Shown one piece after another: positions 17,244 to 26,398 of a DNA stretch of 64,000 nucleotides. A program made the translations under genes and the position numbers. The notes under the pieces were generated by a model, which did no database searches, had not been told where the DNA came from, and saw nothing but the letters and a program-made list of their open reading frames with translations. The DNA comes from Streptomyces katrae (lineage in GTDB: Bacteria > Actinomycetota > Actinomycetes > Streptomycetales > Streptomycetaceae), in the NCBI RefSeq assembly GCF_000717655.1, contig NZ_JNZY01000006.1, positions 124,001-188,000 on the forward strand. The letters are read 5' to 3'. The first letter of the stretch is position 1, and the number at the start of each line of letters is the position of its first letter.

Positions 17244-18187
17244 TCCCGCAGTTCGAAGCCGAGGAGACGGCGGCGCTGCTCACCCCGGCCGCGGCCGCCG
17301 ACGCGCTGGCCGGCGTACTGCTGGCCGGGCTGGACCCGGAGGCCTGCCCCCAGCGCTCGGCCATGCCCGTGCCGGGCGGCGGCGAGCTGCTGCTGATGCC
17401 GGCCGCGGCGGGGGCGTACGCCGGGGTGAAGATCGCCGGGGTGGCGCCCGGCAACCCGGCCCGCGGCCTGCCCCGCATCACTGGCTCGTACCTGCTGCTG
17501 GACGGACCGACCCTGCGCCCGCTGGCCCTGTTCGACGGCGCGGCGCTGACCGCCCTGCGCACCCCGGCGGTCTCGGCGCTCGCCCTGCGCCATCTCGCGC
17601 CGGCCGGGCGGCCGCTGCGGCTGGTGCTCTTCGGTGCCGGCCCGCAGGCGTACGGGCATCTCGAAGCGGTGCGGGGCGTGCGGGAGTTGGCGCAGACCGT
17701 GGTCATCGGCCGCGACCCCGTGGCCGCGGAGAAGCTGGCGGAGCACGCCGGCGCCCTGGGCGTGCCGGCCCGCACGGGCACCCCGCAGGACGTGGCCGAC
17801 GCGGACCTGGTGCTGTGCTGCACCACGGCTCGCGAACCCCTCTTCGACGGGCGGCTGGTGGCTCCGGGCGCGACGGTCGTGGCCGTCGGCTCGCACGAGC
17901 CGGACGCCCGCGAGACCGACACCGCCCTCGTGCGCCGGGCGGCGGTGTACGTGGAGTCGCGGGCGGCAGCGCTGCGCGAGGCGGGGGACCTGCTGGTGCC
18001 GGAGGCGGAGGGGGCCATCGGACCCGGTCATATCAGCGGCACCCTGGCCGACCTGGTGACGGGCCGGATGCCGGTGGCCGGGCCCCCGAGTTGTCCACAG
18101 CTCTTCAAGAGCGTGGGCATGGCCTGGGAAGATCTCGCTGTGGCGGTGGCGATGTACCGCGCCGCCGGAGAGAACAGCGAAACGTGA
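17240..18187 (+). CDS. Ornithine cyclodeaminase family, probable delta1-pyrroline-2-carboxylate reductase
   Basis: A 315-residue protein of the ornithine cyclodeaminase/mu-crystallin family, starting at GTG 17240 in the stop of the preceding gene. The NAD(P)-binding Rossmann motif RLVLFGAGPQAYGHLEAV lies near residue 135, and RITGSYLLLDGPTLRPLALFDG is the family substrate region. With a proline-racemase-family dehydratase next to it, the likely reaction is reduction of pyrroline-2-carboxylate (from trans-3-hydroxyproline) to L-proline. Its last bases overlap operator copy 4. Confidence 0.8.
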   Translation: MIPQFEAEETAALLTPAAAADALAGVLLAGLDPEACPQRSAMPVPGGGELLLMPAAAGAYAGVKIAGVAPGNPARGLPRITGSYLLLDGPTLRPLALFDGAALTALRTPAVSALALRHLAPAGRPLRLVLFGAGPQAYGHLEAVRGVRELAQTVVIGRDPVAAEKLAEHAGALGVPARTGTPQDVADADLVLCCTTAREPLFDGRLVAPGATVVAVGSHEPDARETDTALVRRAAVYVESRAAALREAGDLLVPEAEGAIGPGHISGTLADLVTGRMPVAGPPSCPQLFKSVGMAWEDLAVAVAMYRAAGENSET

Positions 18188-18195
18188 CATTGTAC
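18183..18195 (+). promoter_or_regulatory. Operator copy 4, upstream of the GntR gene
   Basis: CGTGACATTGTAC matches YGTGAMATNKYAC. It overlaps the stop of the reductase gene and lies 48 bases before the ATG of the GntR regulator, as expected for autoregulation. Confidence 0.65.
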
Positions 18196-18243
18196 GCTGT
18201 TCCTCCGCACGTCGGTGGCGTGAAGGGTTTCGGAGGAACAGCA

Positions 18244-18954
18244 ATGGGTGACCTGAAGCAGCACAGTCTCATCAAGGCCCAGGAACGGCTTCGCGACCAG
18301 GTCGGCCATGCCCTCCGAGCAGCCCTGATAGCGGGTGAACTGCGCCCCGGCAGCGTCTACTCGGCGCCCGGCCTGGCCGCAGAACTCGGGGTCTCCGCCA
18401 CGCCCGTCCGCGAGGCGATGCTCGACCTGGCCCGCGAGGGCCTGGTGGAACCCGTCCGCAACAAGGGCTTCCGGATCACCGAGGTCAGCGAACGCGACCT
18501 GGACCAGTACACCGAGCTGCGCACGATGATCGAGGTCCCGACCATCGGCCGGATCACGAAGATCGCCACGGCGGAGCAGCTCGAGGCGCTGCGGCCCATC
18601 GCCGAGGAGATCGTCACCAGCGCCCGCGAGCACAACCTCATCGCCTACCTGGAGGCGGACCGCCGCTTCCACCTCTCGCTGCTCGCCCTGGCGGGCAACG
18701 ACCGCCTGGTGGAGACGGTCGGCGACCTGCGCAAGCGCTCGCGGCTGTACGGGCTGACCGGCCTGGACGAGGCCGGAAAGCTGGTCTCCTCCGCCGAGGA
18801 GCACATCGAGCTGCTGGACCTGATGATCAGCGGGGACGCGGAGGCGGCGGAGGCCTGCATGGTCCGCCACCTCGGCCACGTCCGCTCCCTCTGGGCCCAG
18901 GGCCGCGACGAACCGGTCGGCCGCGCGCCGGGCGGCCTGGGGTCGGGCCTCTAG
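18244..18954 (+). CDS. GntR-family (FCD) transcriptional regulator of the collagen/hydroxyproline genes
   Basis: A 236-residue FadR-type regulator. The winged helix occupies about 15-80 (LAAELGVSATPVREAMLDLA, then VEPVRNKGFRITEV) and the all-helical FCD ligand domain about 90-225, with metal/ligand residues in EADRRFHLSL and RHLGHVRSLW. ATG 18244 has GGAGGA at 18232-18237. It is the only DNA-binding protein inside the hydroxyproline block and has the shared 13-bp motif in front of its own gene. The inference is that it represses all six motif-bearing promoters and is released by hydroxyproline or a pyrroline intermediate. Confidence 0.85.
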   Translation: MGDLKQHSLIKAQERLRDQVGHALRAALIAGELRPGSVYSAPGLAAELGVSATPVREAMLDLAREGLVEPVRNKGFRITEVSERDLDQYTELRTMIEVPTIGRITKIATAEQLEALRPIAEEIVTSAREHNLIAYLEADRRFHLSLLALAGNDRLVETVGDLRKRSRLYGLTGLDEAGKLVSSAEEHIELLDLMISGDAEAAEACMVRHLGHVRSLWAQGRDEPVGRAPGGLGSGL

Positions 18955-19000
18955 GGGATTTCACGGGGCTGCGCGGGGCTGCGCGGCGCGGAGGGCACCC

Positions 19001-19948
19001 TCAGCCGTCGAGCCAGCGCCGGCGCCCCGGGCCGGTCGGGTGCGTGCCGGTGACGCCCATGACCATCGAGTAGAGGCTGGTTTCGGCGGTGACGAAGAGG
19101 CGGTTGCGCTTGGCGCCGCCGAAGGCGATGTTGGAGACCGTCTCGGGGACGTTGAGCCGTCCGATCAGGGTGCCGTCGGGGTCGTAGCAGTGCACCCCGT
19201 CGTCCATCGCGGCGGCCCAGAGCCGGCCGCCGTCGTCGAAGCGGAGGTTGTCGAAGCGAGCCTTCCCGGGCGCCGCTTCGGCGAAGACCTTGCCCTCGGA
19301 CAGCGTGCCGTCCTCGCGTACGTCGAAGACCCGGATGAAGCCGGCCCGGGTGTCGGAGACGAACAGCTGCCGCTCGTCCAGGGAGAAGACCAGACCGTTG
19401 GGTGCGCCGAAGCCGTCGGCGACCAGCTGCACCGCACCGGTGGCGGGATCGACGCGGTAGACGTTGTTGGCGCCGATCTCGCTCTGCGCGCGGTGGCCCT
19501 CGTAGTCGCTGGTGATGCCGAAGTCCGGGTCGGAGAACCAGACCGAACCGTCGGACTTCACCGCCGCGTCGTTCGGGCTGTTCAGGCGCTTGCCGTTCCA
19601 GCGGTCCGCCAACACGGTGATGGTGCCGTCGTGTTCGGTGCGCGTGACGCGGCGGTTGCCCTGCTCGCAGGTGATCAGCCGGCCCTGGCGGTCGAGGGTG
19701 TTGCCGTTGGTGTGCCCGGCGGAGCGGCGGAAGACGCCGACGGCGCCCGTCTCCTCGTCCCAGCGCAGCATCCGGTCGTTGGGGATGTCGCTCCAGACCA
19801 CCTGCCGCCAGGCGGGCAGGTAGACCGGCCCCTCGGCCCAGCGGCAGCCGGTGTGGAGGACCTCCAGTGCGTCATCACCGTTCATGCACCGCCCGGTGCG
19901 GAACCGGTCGTCGAGCATCTCGTACAGCCCGGGGCGCTGGCTGGTCAT
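19001..19948 (-). CDS. SMP-30/gluconolactonase family protein
   Basis: A 315-residue six-bladed beta-propeller lactonase. Typical strands are seen: AEGPVYLPAWRQVVWSDIPN, RLNSPNDAAVKSDGSVWFSD, APNGLVFSLDERQLFVSD and LWAAAMDDGVHCYD. These contain the Glu, Asn and Asp metal ligands of the family, which hydrolyses sugar or other lactones. ATG 19948 has GAAGGGAAGG just upstream; a start at 20026 would add 26 residues of poor quality. It lies between the GntR gene (convergent) and the importer (divergent), with no copy of the shared motif noticed close to its own start, so membership in the regulon is doubtful. Confidence 0.8.
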   Translation of the reverse strand: MTSQRPGLYEMLDDRFRTGRCMNGDDALEVLHTGCRWAEGPVYLPAWRQVVWSDIPNDRMLRWDEETGAVGVFRRSAGHTNGNTLDRQGRLITCEQGNRRVTRTEHDGTITVLADRWNGKRLNSPNDAAVKSDGSVWFSDPDFGITSDYEGHRAQSEIGANNVYRVDPATGAVQLVADGFGAPNGLVFSLDERQLFVSDTRAGFIRVFDVREDGTLSEGKVFAEAAPGKARFDNLRFDDGGRLWAAAMDDGVHCYDPDGTLIGRLNVPETVSNIAFGGAKRNRLFVTAETSLYSMVMGVTGTHPTGPGRRRWLDG

Positions 19949-20150
19949 TGGCCCTTCCCTTCTGGCAGTCGGAGGCCGAATCTCATCTGGCCTATGGCCA
20001 AGACTGCGAGATGATCTATGGCTCACGCCAGCGGAAGCCGAATGAAGAGGCGCGGATCACATTGGTCGTCGCCTGCTGCGGACACTGCCCCCAACGCGGC
20101 CTCGAACGGCGGCATTTGGGCAACGGCTGGATAACGGCGGCGCCAACCTC
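19949..20150. other. Divergent intergenic region between the lactonase and importer genes
   Basis: No gene seen. An interrupted inverted repeat, ATCTC-N4-GGCC-TAT-GGCC-N8-GAGAT, occupies about 19980-20013 just upstream of the lactonase start and could be its operator. The remainder shows nothing clear until the importer promoter at 20151. Confidence 0.4.
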
Positions 20151-20179
20151 TTGTCAGTACAATTTCACATTACTATGTT
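20151..20179 (+). promoter_or_regulatory. Importer promoter with operator copy 5 in its spacer
   Basis: TTGTCA (20151-20156), a 17-base spacer and TATGTT (20174-20179). The spacer opens with GTACAATTTCACA (20157-20169; reverse strand TGTGAAATTGTAC). Over 29 bases it differs at one position from the collagenase promoter at 8382-8410. Sequence outside the block diverges, which argues for selection. Confidence 0.75.
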
Positions 20180-20221
20180 ACCGGTCACATCATAGAGCGC
20201 GGCCCTTCACTGGAGTGACCC

Positions 20222-21964
20222 ATGACCAAGCGCACCCAACTCGCCCTCGCCACCGCCCTGGTGGCCGCACTCGCACTCGGTGCCTCGGGCTGCTCCGACC
20301 CCAAGAAGGGCTCCACCGGCGCCGGCGCGAGCAACCCCGCCGCCGCCAACGACGGCAAGATCCTCGGCGGCACCCCGGTCAAGGGCGGAACCCTGACCGT
20401 CCTGTCCAACCAGGACTTCGCCCACCTCGACCCCGCCCGCAACTGGGTCATGCCGGCCATGGACTTCGGGACCCGGCTCCTCTACCGCACGCTCGTCACC
20501 TTCAAGGCCGAGCCCGGCAAGGCCGGCAGCGAGCTCGTCCCCGACCTCGCCACCGACCTCGGTACGCCCTCCAACGGAGGCAAGACCTGGACCTTCACCC
20601 TCAAGGAGGGCGTGAAGTACGAGGACGGAACGCCGATCAAGGCGCAGGACGTCAAGTACAACGTCGAGCGCTCCTTCGCCCCCGACCTCACCGGCGGCCC
20701 CGACTACGCCGCCCAGTACCTGGCCGGCACGGAGGGCTACAAGGGGCCGCTCCAGGGGCAGCACCTCGACTCCGTCAAGACCCCCGACGAGCGCACCATC
20801 GTCTTCGAACTCAAGCGCCCGGTCGCCGAGTTCTCGGCGACCGCCACCCTCCCCACCTTCGCCCCGGTCCCGCAGTCCCAGGAGAAGGGCACCCAGTACG
20901 ACGCCCGCCCGTTCTCCTCCGGCCCGTACAAGATCGAGTCGTACGACCGCGACAAGAAGCTCGTCCTCGTCCGCAACGAGCACTGGGACCCGAAGACCGA
21001 CACGGTCAGAAAGGCCTACCCCGACAAGTTCGTCGTGGTCATGGGCCTCAAGGGCGGCCAGATCGACGACCGCATCATCGCCGGCGAGGGCGCCGACGCC
21101 TCCACCGTCCAGTACATGGACATGCGCCCCGAGAGCGCCCCCAAGGTGCTGCCGAAGCAGGACATCAAGGCGCGTCTGCTCGCCGAGTCCCAGGGCTGCA
21201 CCGAGATGCTCTCCCTGAACAACTCCCGGGCGCCCTTCAACGATCCCAAGGTCCGCGAGGCCATGCAGTACGCCGTCGACAAGGAGGCGGTGGTCACCGC
21301 GGGCGGCGGCCCGGCCCTCAACGAGGTCGCCACCGCCTACCTGCCGCCGGCCCTCTCCGGCGGCAAGCAGGCCGACACCCTCAAGATCGCCCCGGCGGGC
21401 GACCCCGCCAAGGCCAAGGAGCTCCTCAAGGCCGCCGGCAAGGAGACCCTCAAGGTCTCCCTCGCCGTCTCCACCGGCGACAAGAGCAAGGCCGAGGCCA
21501 TCCAGCAGGGCCTGTCCCGCGTCGGCATCGAGGTCGTCATCGACACCATCGACCCCGGCGCGTACTACGACGTCATCGGCGACCTCTCCACCACCCCCGA
21601 CATGACGCTCTCCGGCTGGTGCCCCGACTACCCCTCCGGCTCCACCTGGATCCCCTTCGTCTTCGACGGACGCACCATCAAGGAGAAGGGCAACCAGGGC
21701 AACAACAGCCAGTTCCGCGACGAGGCCACCATCAAGCGGATCGACGAGATCAACGCCATGGCAGACGCCAAGCAGGCCAACCAGGCCTGGATCGACCTCG
21801 ACGCCGAGATCATGAAGAAGTCCCCGGCCGTCCCGATCCTGCTCGAGCGCAAGCCGCTGCTCGTCGGCCCCAACATCGCGGGCGCCTACGGCCACCCCGT
21901 GTGGACCGGCACCATCGACTACGGCACGGTCGGCCTCAAGGACCCCTCGAAGAGCCAGGGCTGA
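20222..21964 (+). CDS. Oligopeptide ABC transporter substrate-binding lipoprotein (SBP_bac_5 family)
   Basis: A 580-residue extracellular lipoprotein. Residues 1-24 are a lipoprotein signal ending LGASGC, with Cys24 as the lipid anchor. The mature protein has the family 5 pattern (QDFAHLDPARNWV, KTWTFTLKEGVKYEDGTPIK, FSSGPYKIESYDRDKKL, ALNEVATAYLPP) and the usual length for DppA/OppA proteins. Such proteins bind di- to oligopeptides. It heads a five-gene operon and shares its promoter and operator with the collagenase, so collagen fragments are the probable ligand. Confidence 0.88.
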   Translation: MTKRTQLALATALVAALALGASGCSDPKKGSTGAGASNPAAANDGKILGGTPVKGGTLTVLSNQDFAHLDPARNWVMPAMDFGTRLLYRTLVTFKAEPGKAGSELVPDLATDLGTPSNGGKTWTFTLKEGVKYEDGTPIKAQDVKYNVERSFAPDLTGGPDYAAQYLAGTEGYKGPLQGQHLDSVKTPDERTIVFELKRPVAEFSATATLPTFAPVPQSQEKGTQYDARPFSSGPYKIESYDRDKKLVLVRNEHWDPKTDTVRKAYPDKFVVVMGLKGGQIDDRIIAGEGADASTVQYMDMRPESAPKVLPKQDIKARLLAESQGCTEMLSLNNSRAPFNDPKVREAMQYAVDKEAVVTAGGGPALNEVATAYLPPALSGGKQADTLKIAPAGDPAKAKELLKAAGKETLKVSLAVSTGDKSKAEAIQQGLSRVGIEVVIDTIDPGAYYDVIGDLSTTPDMTLSGWCPDYPSGSTWIPFVFDGRTIKEKGNQGNNSQFRDEATIKRIDEINAMADAKQANQAWIDLDAEIMKKSPAVPILLERKPLLVGPNIAGAYGHPVWTGTIDYGTVGLKDPSKSQG

Positions 21965-21986
21965 GGGATACGGAGCCCCCGACACC

Positions 21987-22991
21987 ATGACCACCACCGC
22001 ACCCGGTGCCGGCGGCCAGACGGCCCCGGTCCCGGCTCCGGGCGGCGCACCGGCCCCCGGCGCCGCCAAGGACGGTCCCGCGGCGGCTGCCACCGGCAGC
22101 AGCCCCTGGCAGCTCGCCCGGCGGGAGCTCCGCCGCCGCCCCGCCGTCCGCGTCAGCCTCTGCGTCGTCCTCCTCTTCGTCCTGATGGCCGTCACCGCCC
22201 CCTGGCTGGGCGCGCTCGGCGGCTGGTCCCCCGAGGAGTTCGACAAGTCGGCCATCGACCCCTACCTCGGCGGCCAGCCCCTCGGCTCCCTCGGCGGGAT
22301 CAGCCCCGAGCACTGGCTCGGCGTCGAACCCGTCACCGGCCGCGACCTGTTCGCCCGCGTCGTCCACGGCGCCCAGGTCTCCCTCCTCATCGCCTTCGCC
22401 GCCACCGCCATCGTCGTGGTCACCGGCACCGCCGCCGGAATCGCCGCCGGCTACTTCGGCGGCCGCACCGACATGGTCCTGTCCCGGCTGATGGACCTGA
22501 CCATGTCCTTCCCGTCCCTCATCTTCATGATCGCGATGCTCTCCGTGGCCAAGGACGTCAACCGGATCGTGCTCATGACCGCCGTCATCGGCGTCTTCGG
22601 CTGGCCCGGCGTCGCCCGCGTCGTCCGCGGCCAGACCCTCTCCCTCAAACACCGCGAGTACGTCGACGCCGCCCGCGTCGGCGGCTCGAGCTCCTGGCGG
22701 ATCCTGACCCGCGACATCCTCCCGGGCGTCTCCGGCCCGGTCATCGCGTACACCACCCTGCTCATCCCCGGCATGATCAGCACCGAGGCCGCGCTCAGCT
22801 ACCTCGGCGTGGGCGTACGCCCGCCCACCCCGTCCTGGGGCCAGATGATCGCCGAGTCCGTCGCCTTCTACGAGACCGACCCCATGTACTTCGTCATCCC
22901 GAGCACCTTCCTCTTCCTCGCGGTACTCGCCTTCACGCTGCTCGGCGACGCCCTGCGCGACATCCTCGACCCGAGGGGCGGCCGCAGTTGA
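21987..22991 (+). CDS. Peptide ABC transporter permease, DppC/OppC type
   Basis: A 334-residue membrane protein with an Ala/Pro-rich N-terminal tail (about 45 residues), a first membrane helix (VRVSLCVVLLFVLMAVTAPW) and five further helices. The EAA-loop that contacts the ATPase is seen as EYVDAARVGGSSSWRILTRD. The N-terminal extracytoplasmic insertion (DPYLGGQPLGSLGGISPEHW) is typical of DppC. It follows the binding protein by 22 bases and precedes the partner permease with a four-base overlap. Confidence 0.88.
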   Translation: MTTTAPGAGGQTAPVPAPGGAPAPGAAKDGPAAAATGSSPWQLARRELRRRPAVRVSLCVVLLFVLMAVTAPWLGALGGWSPEEFDKSAIDPYLGGQPLGSLGGISPEHWLGVEPVTGRDLFARVVHGAQVSLLIAFAATAIVVVTGTAAGIAAGYFGGRTDMVLSRLMDLTMSFPSLIFMIAMLSVAKDVNRIVLMTAVIGVFGWPGVARVVRGQTLSLKHREYVDAARVGGSSSWRILTRDILPGVSGPVIAYTTLLIPGMISTEAALSYLGVGVRPPTPSWGQMIAESVAFYETDPMYFVIPSTFLFLAVLAFTLLGDALRDILDPRGGRS

Positions 22992-23974
22992 TCCTCTACC
23001 TCGCGCGCCGGCTGCTCGCCCTCGCGGGCGTCCTGCTCGCCATCGCCGCCGTCACCTTCCTCATCTTCTACGTCCTGCCCTCCGACCCGGCCGCGGCCGC
23101 CTGCGGCAAGACCTGCAGCGCCGAACGGCTGGCCGACGTACGGGCGTACCTCGGCCTGGACCAGCCGGTGTGGCGGCAGTTCGCCGACTTCCTCACGGGG
23201 ATCTTCACCGGCCGCACCCTCGGCACCGGCCAGTACGCCGTCCAGTGCGACTTCCCGTGCCTGGGCTACTCGTACGAGAACTCCCTGCCCGTGTGGGACC
23301 TGCTGATGGACCGCCTCCCCGTCTCCGCCTCCCTCGCCGTCGGCGCCGCCGTGCTGTGGCTCGTCCTCGGGCTCGGCGCCGGGGTCACCGCGGCCCTGCG
23401 CAAGGACACCGCCACCGACAAGGCCCTGATGGTCGGCGCGGTCGCCGCGGCCTCGCTGCCGGTCTACTTCACCTCCGTGATGCTCATCTACGGGGTCATC
23501 CGCGTCGCCGGGCTCCTGCCCTACCCCACCTACCAGGCCTTCAGCGAAAATCCGGCCGCCTGGGCCACCAACCTGCTGCTGCCCTGGACCGCGCTCGCCC
23601 TGCTCTACGCCGCCATGTACGCCCGCCAGAGCCGGGGTTCGATGATCGAGGCCATGGCCGAGCCGTACATCCGTACCGCCCGTGCCAAGGGCATGCCCGA
23701 GCGCACCGTCGTCGTCAAGCACGGGCTGCGCTCCGGGATGACCCCGATCCTCACCATCTTCGGCATGGACCTCGGCGGGCTGCTCGCCGGAGCCGTCATC
23801 ACCGAGTCCATCTTCGGACTCCCGGGCATCGGGCGGCTGTTCTACGGGGCCCTGGTCAGCTCGGACCAGCCGGTGGTCCTCGGGGTCACGCTGCTCGCCG
23901 CCTTCTTCATCGTCGTCGCCAACCTCGTCGTCGACCTCTTGTACGCCGTCATCGACCCGAGGGTGAGGTACTGA
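22988..23974 (+). CDS. Peptide ABC transporter permease, DppB/OppB type
   Basis: A 328-residue inner-membrane protein starting at TTG 22988, overlapping the stop of the DppC-type gene. It begins ILYLARRLLALAGVLLAIAA (first helix) and has the EAA motif around EPYIRTARAKGMPERTVVVK. The large periplasmic loop contains four cysteines (ACGKTC and QCDFPC), unusual for DppB and possibly disulfide-forming. It pairs with the preceding permease. Gene order C then B is the reverse of most dpp operons. Confidence 0.88.
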   Translation: MILYLARRLLALAGVLLAIAAVTFLIFYVLPSDPAAAACGKTCSAERLADVRAYLGLDQPVWRQFADFLTGIFTGRTLGTGQYAVQCDFPCLGYSYENSLPVWDLLMDRLPVSASLAVGAAVLWLVLGLGAGVTAALRKDTATDKALMVGAVAAASLPVYFTSVMLIYGVIRVAGLLPYPTYQAFSENPAAWATNLLLPWTALALLYAAMYARQSRGSMIEAMAEPYIRTARAKGMPERTVVVKHGLRSGMTPILTIFGMDLGGLLAGAVITESIFGLPGIGRLFYGALVSSDQPVVLGVTLLAAFFIVVANLVVDLLYAVIDPRVRY

Positions 23975-25035
23975 TGGGCGCCCCAGCCGCCGCCCCCCTG
24001 CTGGAGGTGCGCGACCTGCGCGTCACCTTCACCACCCCGCGCGGCTCCGTACGAGCCGTCGACGCGCTCGGCTTCACCGTGGAGGCCGGCCGGACCCTCG
24101 GCATCGTCGGCGAGTCCGGCTCCGGCAAGTCGGTCACCTCGCTCGCCGTCATGGGCCTGCACCGGGGCGCCGAGGTCGGCGGCTCCATCGCACTGGCCGG
24201 GCAGGAGCTCACCGGGATGTCCGAGAAGGAGCTGTCCCGGCTGCGCGGCCGGAAGATGGCCATGATCTTCCAGGACCCGCTGTCCAGCCTGCACCCCTAC
24301 TACACCGTGGGCGAGCAGATCGCCGAGCACTTCCGGGTGCACTTCAAGGCCGGCCGGGCCGCCGCGCGCCGGCGCGCCGTCGACATGCTCGGCGAGGTCG
24401 GCATCCCGGAACCGGCCCGCCGGGCCGGCGAGTACCCGCACCAGTTCTCCGGCGGCATGCGCCAGCGCGCGATGATCGCCATGGCGCTGGCCTGCGAACC
24501 CGATCTGCTGATCGCCGACGAACCCACCACCGCCCTCGACGTGACCGTGCAGGCGCAGATCCTCGAGCTCATCGCCCGGCTCCAGCAGGAGCGCGGCCTC
24601 GGCGTCGTGATGATCACCCACGACCTGGGGGTGGTCGCCCGCGTCGCGCACGAGGTGCTGGTCATGTACGGCGGCCGGGCCGCCGAACAGGCCGGCGTCG
24701 ACGAACTGTTCGCCGACCCGGCGCACCCGTACACCCGGGGCCTGCTCGACTCGCTGCCCCGGCTGGACGACGCCGACGACGAACCCCTGCGGGCCATCCC
24801 CGGTTCGCCGCCCTCCCTGCTCGGGCCCGCCCCCGGCTGTGCGTTCGCCCCGCGCTGCCCCCTGGCCGCCGCGGGCACCGCGGAGCAGCAGCGCCGCTGT
24901 GCCACCGAGCGGCCCGAGCCACGGCCCTACAAGGCCGCCGGGCGCACGGCCGCATGTCACTTCACGGGGGCCGGGGCGGTGCCCGTTGCCGCGCCCGCTC
25001 CGACCGCTCCGACCGCCCCGGAGGCGTCCCGATGA
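23974..25035 (+). CDS. Peptide ABC transporter ATP-binding protein, DppD/OppD type
   Basis: A 353-residue ATPase sharing one base with the previous stop. It shows Walker [10 protein letters not shown], the Q-loop in [20 protein letters not shown], signature [15 protein letters not shown], Walker [14 protein letters not shown] and the H-loop MITHD. The C-terminal oligopeptide-transporter extension is present, with cysteines in [12 protein letters not shown] and AACHF that in this family can bind an iron-sulfur cluster. It works as a heterodimer with the next protein. Confidence 0.9.
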   Translation: MGAPAAAPLLEVRDLRVTFTTPRGSVRAVDALGFTVEAGRTLGIVGESGSGKSVTSLAVMGLHRGAEVGGSIALAGQELTGMSEKELSRLRGRKMAMIFQDPLSSLHPYYTVGEQIAEHFRVHFKAGRAAARRRAVDMLGEVGIPEPARRAGEYPHQFSGGMRQRAMIAMALACEPDLLIADEPTTALDVTVQAQILELIARLQQERGLGVVMITHDLGVVARVAHEVLVMYGGRAAEQAGVDELFADPAHPYTRGLLDSLPRLDDADDEPLRAIPGSPPSLLGPAPGCAFAPRCPLAAAGTAEQQRRCATERPEPRPYKAAGRTAACHFTGAGAVPVAAPAPTAPTAPEASR

Positions 25036-26072
25036 CCGTAGAGGCCCGCTCCCCGGACACCACCGCACGGCCGGACCGGGCCGCCGGGACGGACCAGGCG
25101 CTGCCCGAGCCGTTGCTGTCCGTACGTGATCTCACCATGGCCTTCCCCGGCAGACGCACCGCGTCCGGGCGCCGGGGGGCGCCCGTCCGCGCCGTCGACG
25201 GCATCTCCTTCGATCTCGCGGCGGGCGAAACCCTCGGCCTGGTGGGCGAGTCGGGCTGCGGGAAGTCCACCACCGGCCGGATGCTGGTGCGGCTGCTGGA
25301 GCCCACCTCGGGCAGCATCGCCTTCGACGGACGGGACATCACCCGCCTTCCGCAAGGAAGGCTGCGCCCGCTGCGCCGCCACCTCCAGATGGTCTTCCAG
25401 GACCCGCACTCCTCCCTCAACCCCCGCCAGACGGTGGCCCGGATCATCTCCGACCCGCTGCTCGTGCAGGGCTGGTCGGCCTCCGACGCCCGCCGCCGGG
25501 CGGCCGAACTGATGGACCTGGTCGGGCTGATCCCGGAGCACATCGACCGCTACCCGCACGAGTTCTCCGGCGGCCAGGCCCAGCGCATCGGGATCGCCCG
25601 CTCGCTGGCCACCAGCCCCCGGCTGATCGTCGCCGACGAGCCCGTCTCCGCGCTCGACGTCTCCGTCCAGGCGCAGATCGTCAACCTGATGGAGCGCCTG
25701 CGCCGCGAACTCGGTCTGGCCTACGTGTTCATCGCGCACGACCTGTCCGTGGTGAAACGGGTCAGCGACCGGGTCGCCGTCATGTACCTCGGCCGGATCG
25801 TCGAGATCGGCGAGAAGCGCACCCTGTACGAAAACCCCCAGCACCCGTACACCAGGGCCCTGCTGTCCGCCGTTCCGCTGCCGGATCCGGCGGCCGAGCG
25901 GCGGCGGGAGCGGATCGTCCTGCTCGGCGACCCGCCGAGCCCGGCGGCACCGCCCCCGGGCTGCACGTTCCACCCGCGCTGCCCGAAGGCGCAGGAGATC
26001 TGCCGGACGGAGCGCCCGCTGCTGCGGATCGCCGCCTCGCGCGAGGTGGCCTGCCACTTCCCTGGCGCCTGA
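25032..26072 (+). CDS. Peptide ABC transporter ATP-binding protein, DppF/OppF type
   Basis: A 346-residue ATPase starting at ATG 25032 in the stop of the DppD-type gene. Walker A is [10 protein letters not shown], the signature [15 protein letters not shown], Walker [14 protein letters not shown] and H-loop FIAHD. The C-terminal extension again has cysteines ([20 protein letters not shown]). It is the last gene of the importer operon, followed directly by a strong terminator. Confidence 0.9.
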   Translation: MTVEARSPDTTARPDRAAGTDQALPEPLLSVRDLTMAFPGRRTASGRRGAPVRAVDGISFDLAAGETLGLVGESGCGKSTTGRMLVRLLEPTSGSIAFDGRDITRLPQGRLRPLRRHLQMVFQDPHSSLNPRQTVARIISDPLLVQGWSASDARRRAAELMDLVGLIPEHIDRYPHEFSGGQAQRIGIARSLATSPRLIVADEPVSALDVSVQAQIVNLMERLRRELGLAYVFIAHDLSVVKRVSDRVAVMYLGRIVEIGEKRTLYENPQHPYTRALLSAVPLPDPAAERRRERIVLLGDPPSPAAPPPGCTFHPRCPKAQEICRTERPLLRIAASREVACHFPGA

Positions 26073-26098
26073 CGGGGGGGGCAAGGGGAAGAAAGCGG

Positions 26099-26131
26099 AG
26101 GACCCGGGCCGACACGATCGGCCCGGGTCCT
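26099..26131 (+). terminator. Terminator of the peptide importer operon
   Basis: A perfect 14-bp stem, AGGACCCGGGCCGA (26099-26112) with TCGGCCCGGGTCCT (26118-26131), a five-base loop CACGA, followed by TCCG. Confidence 0.85.
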
Positions 26132-26197
26132 TCCGTTGCCCGGGTGTTCGCGCAGCGTCCCGTAACGTCATTCACCGCAAATGATCCAGGGGCGGAA

Positions 26198-26398
26198 ATG
26201 ACATCGAGTAGCGACGGATATGTGGCGAACGCCGCGTCCATCAACGGAAATTCGCCTCTTCTCGTTGAACTGGCGGGGCTCTTGTACGCGGGGCGGCCCG
26301 ACGGCGGGATGACGGTCATGGCCCGGGTGCCCCGCTCGCACCAGGAGGTGTCGTGGCTTCGGCATGAACATCGAGGACGCGAGGCGGGCGCTGAATGA
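26198..26398 (+). CDS. Small hypothetical protein (66 aa), uncertain
   Basis: ATG 26198 opens a 66-codon frame (MTSSSDGYVANAASINGNSP...) whose stop overlaps the ATG of the next membrane-protein gene by four bases. This coupling is the main reason to keep it. The ribosome-binding site (GGGGCGG) is weak and the reading changes character after SHQEVSW. In another frame the last codons read MNIEDARRALND, which looks more protein-like, so a frameshifted remnant is possible. No family recognised. Confidence 0.35.
   Translation: MTSSSDGYVANAASINGNSPLLVELAGLLYAGRPDGGMTVMARVPRSHQEVSWLRHEHRGREAGAE

Noticed and set aside
19001..19948. SMP-30 lactonase as a core member of the collagen regulon
   Set aside because: No clear copy of the 13-bp motif near its start and no lactone in the hydroxyproline route; kept as a neighbour only.
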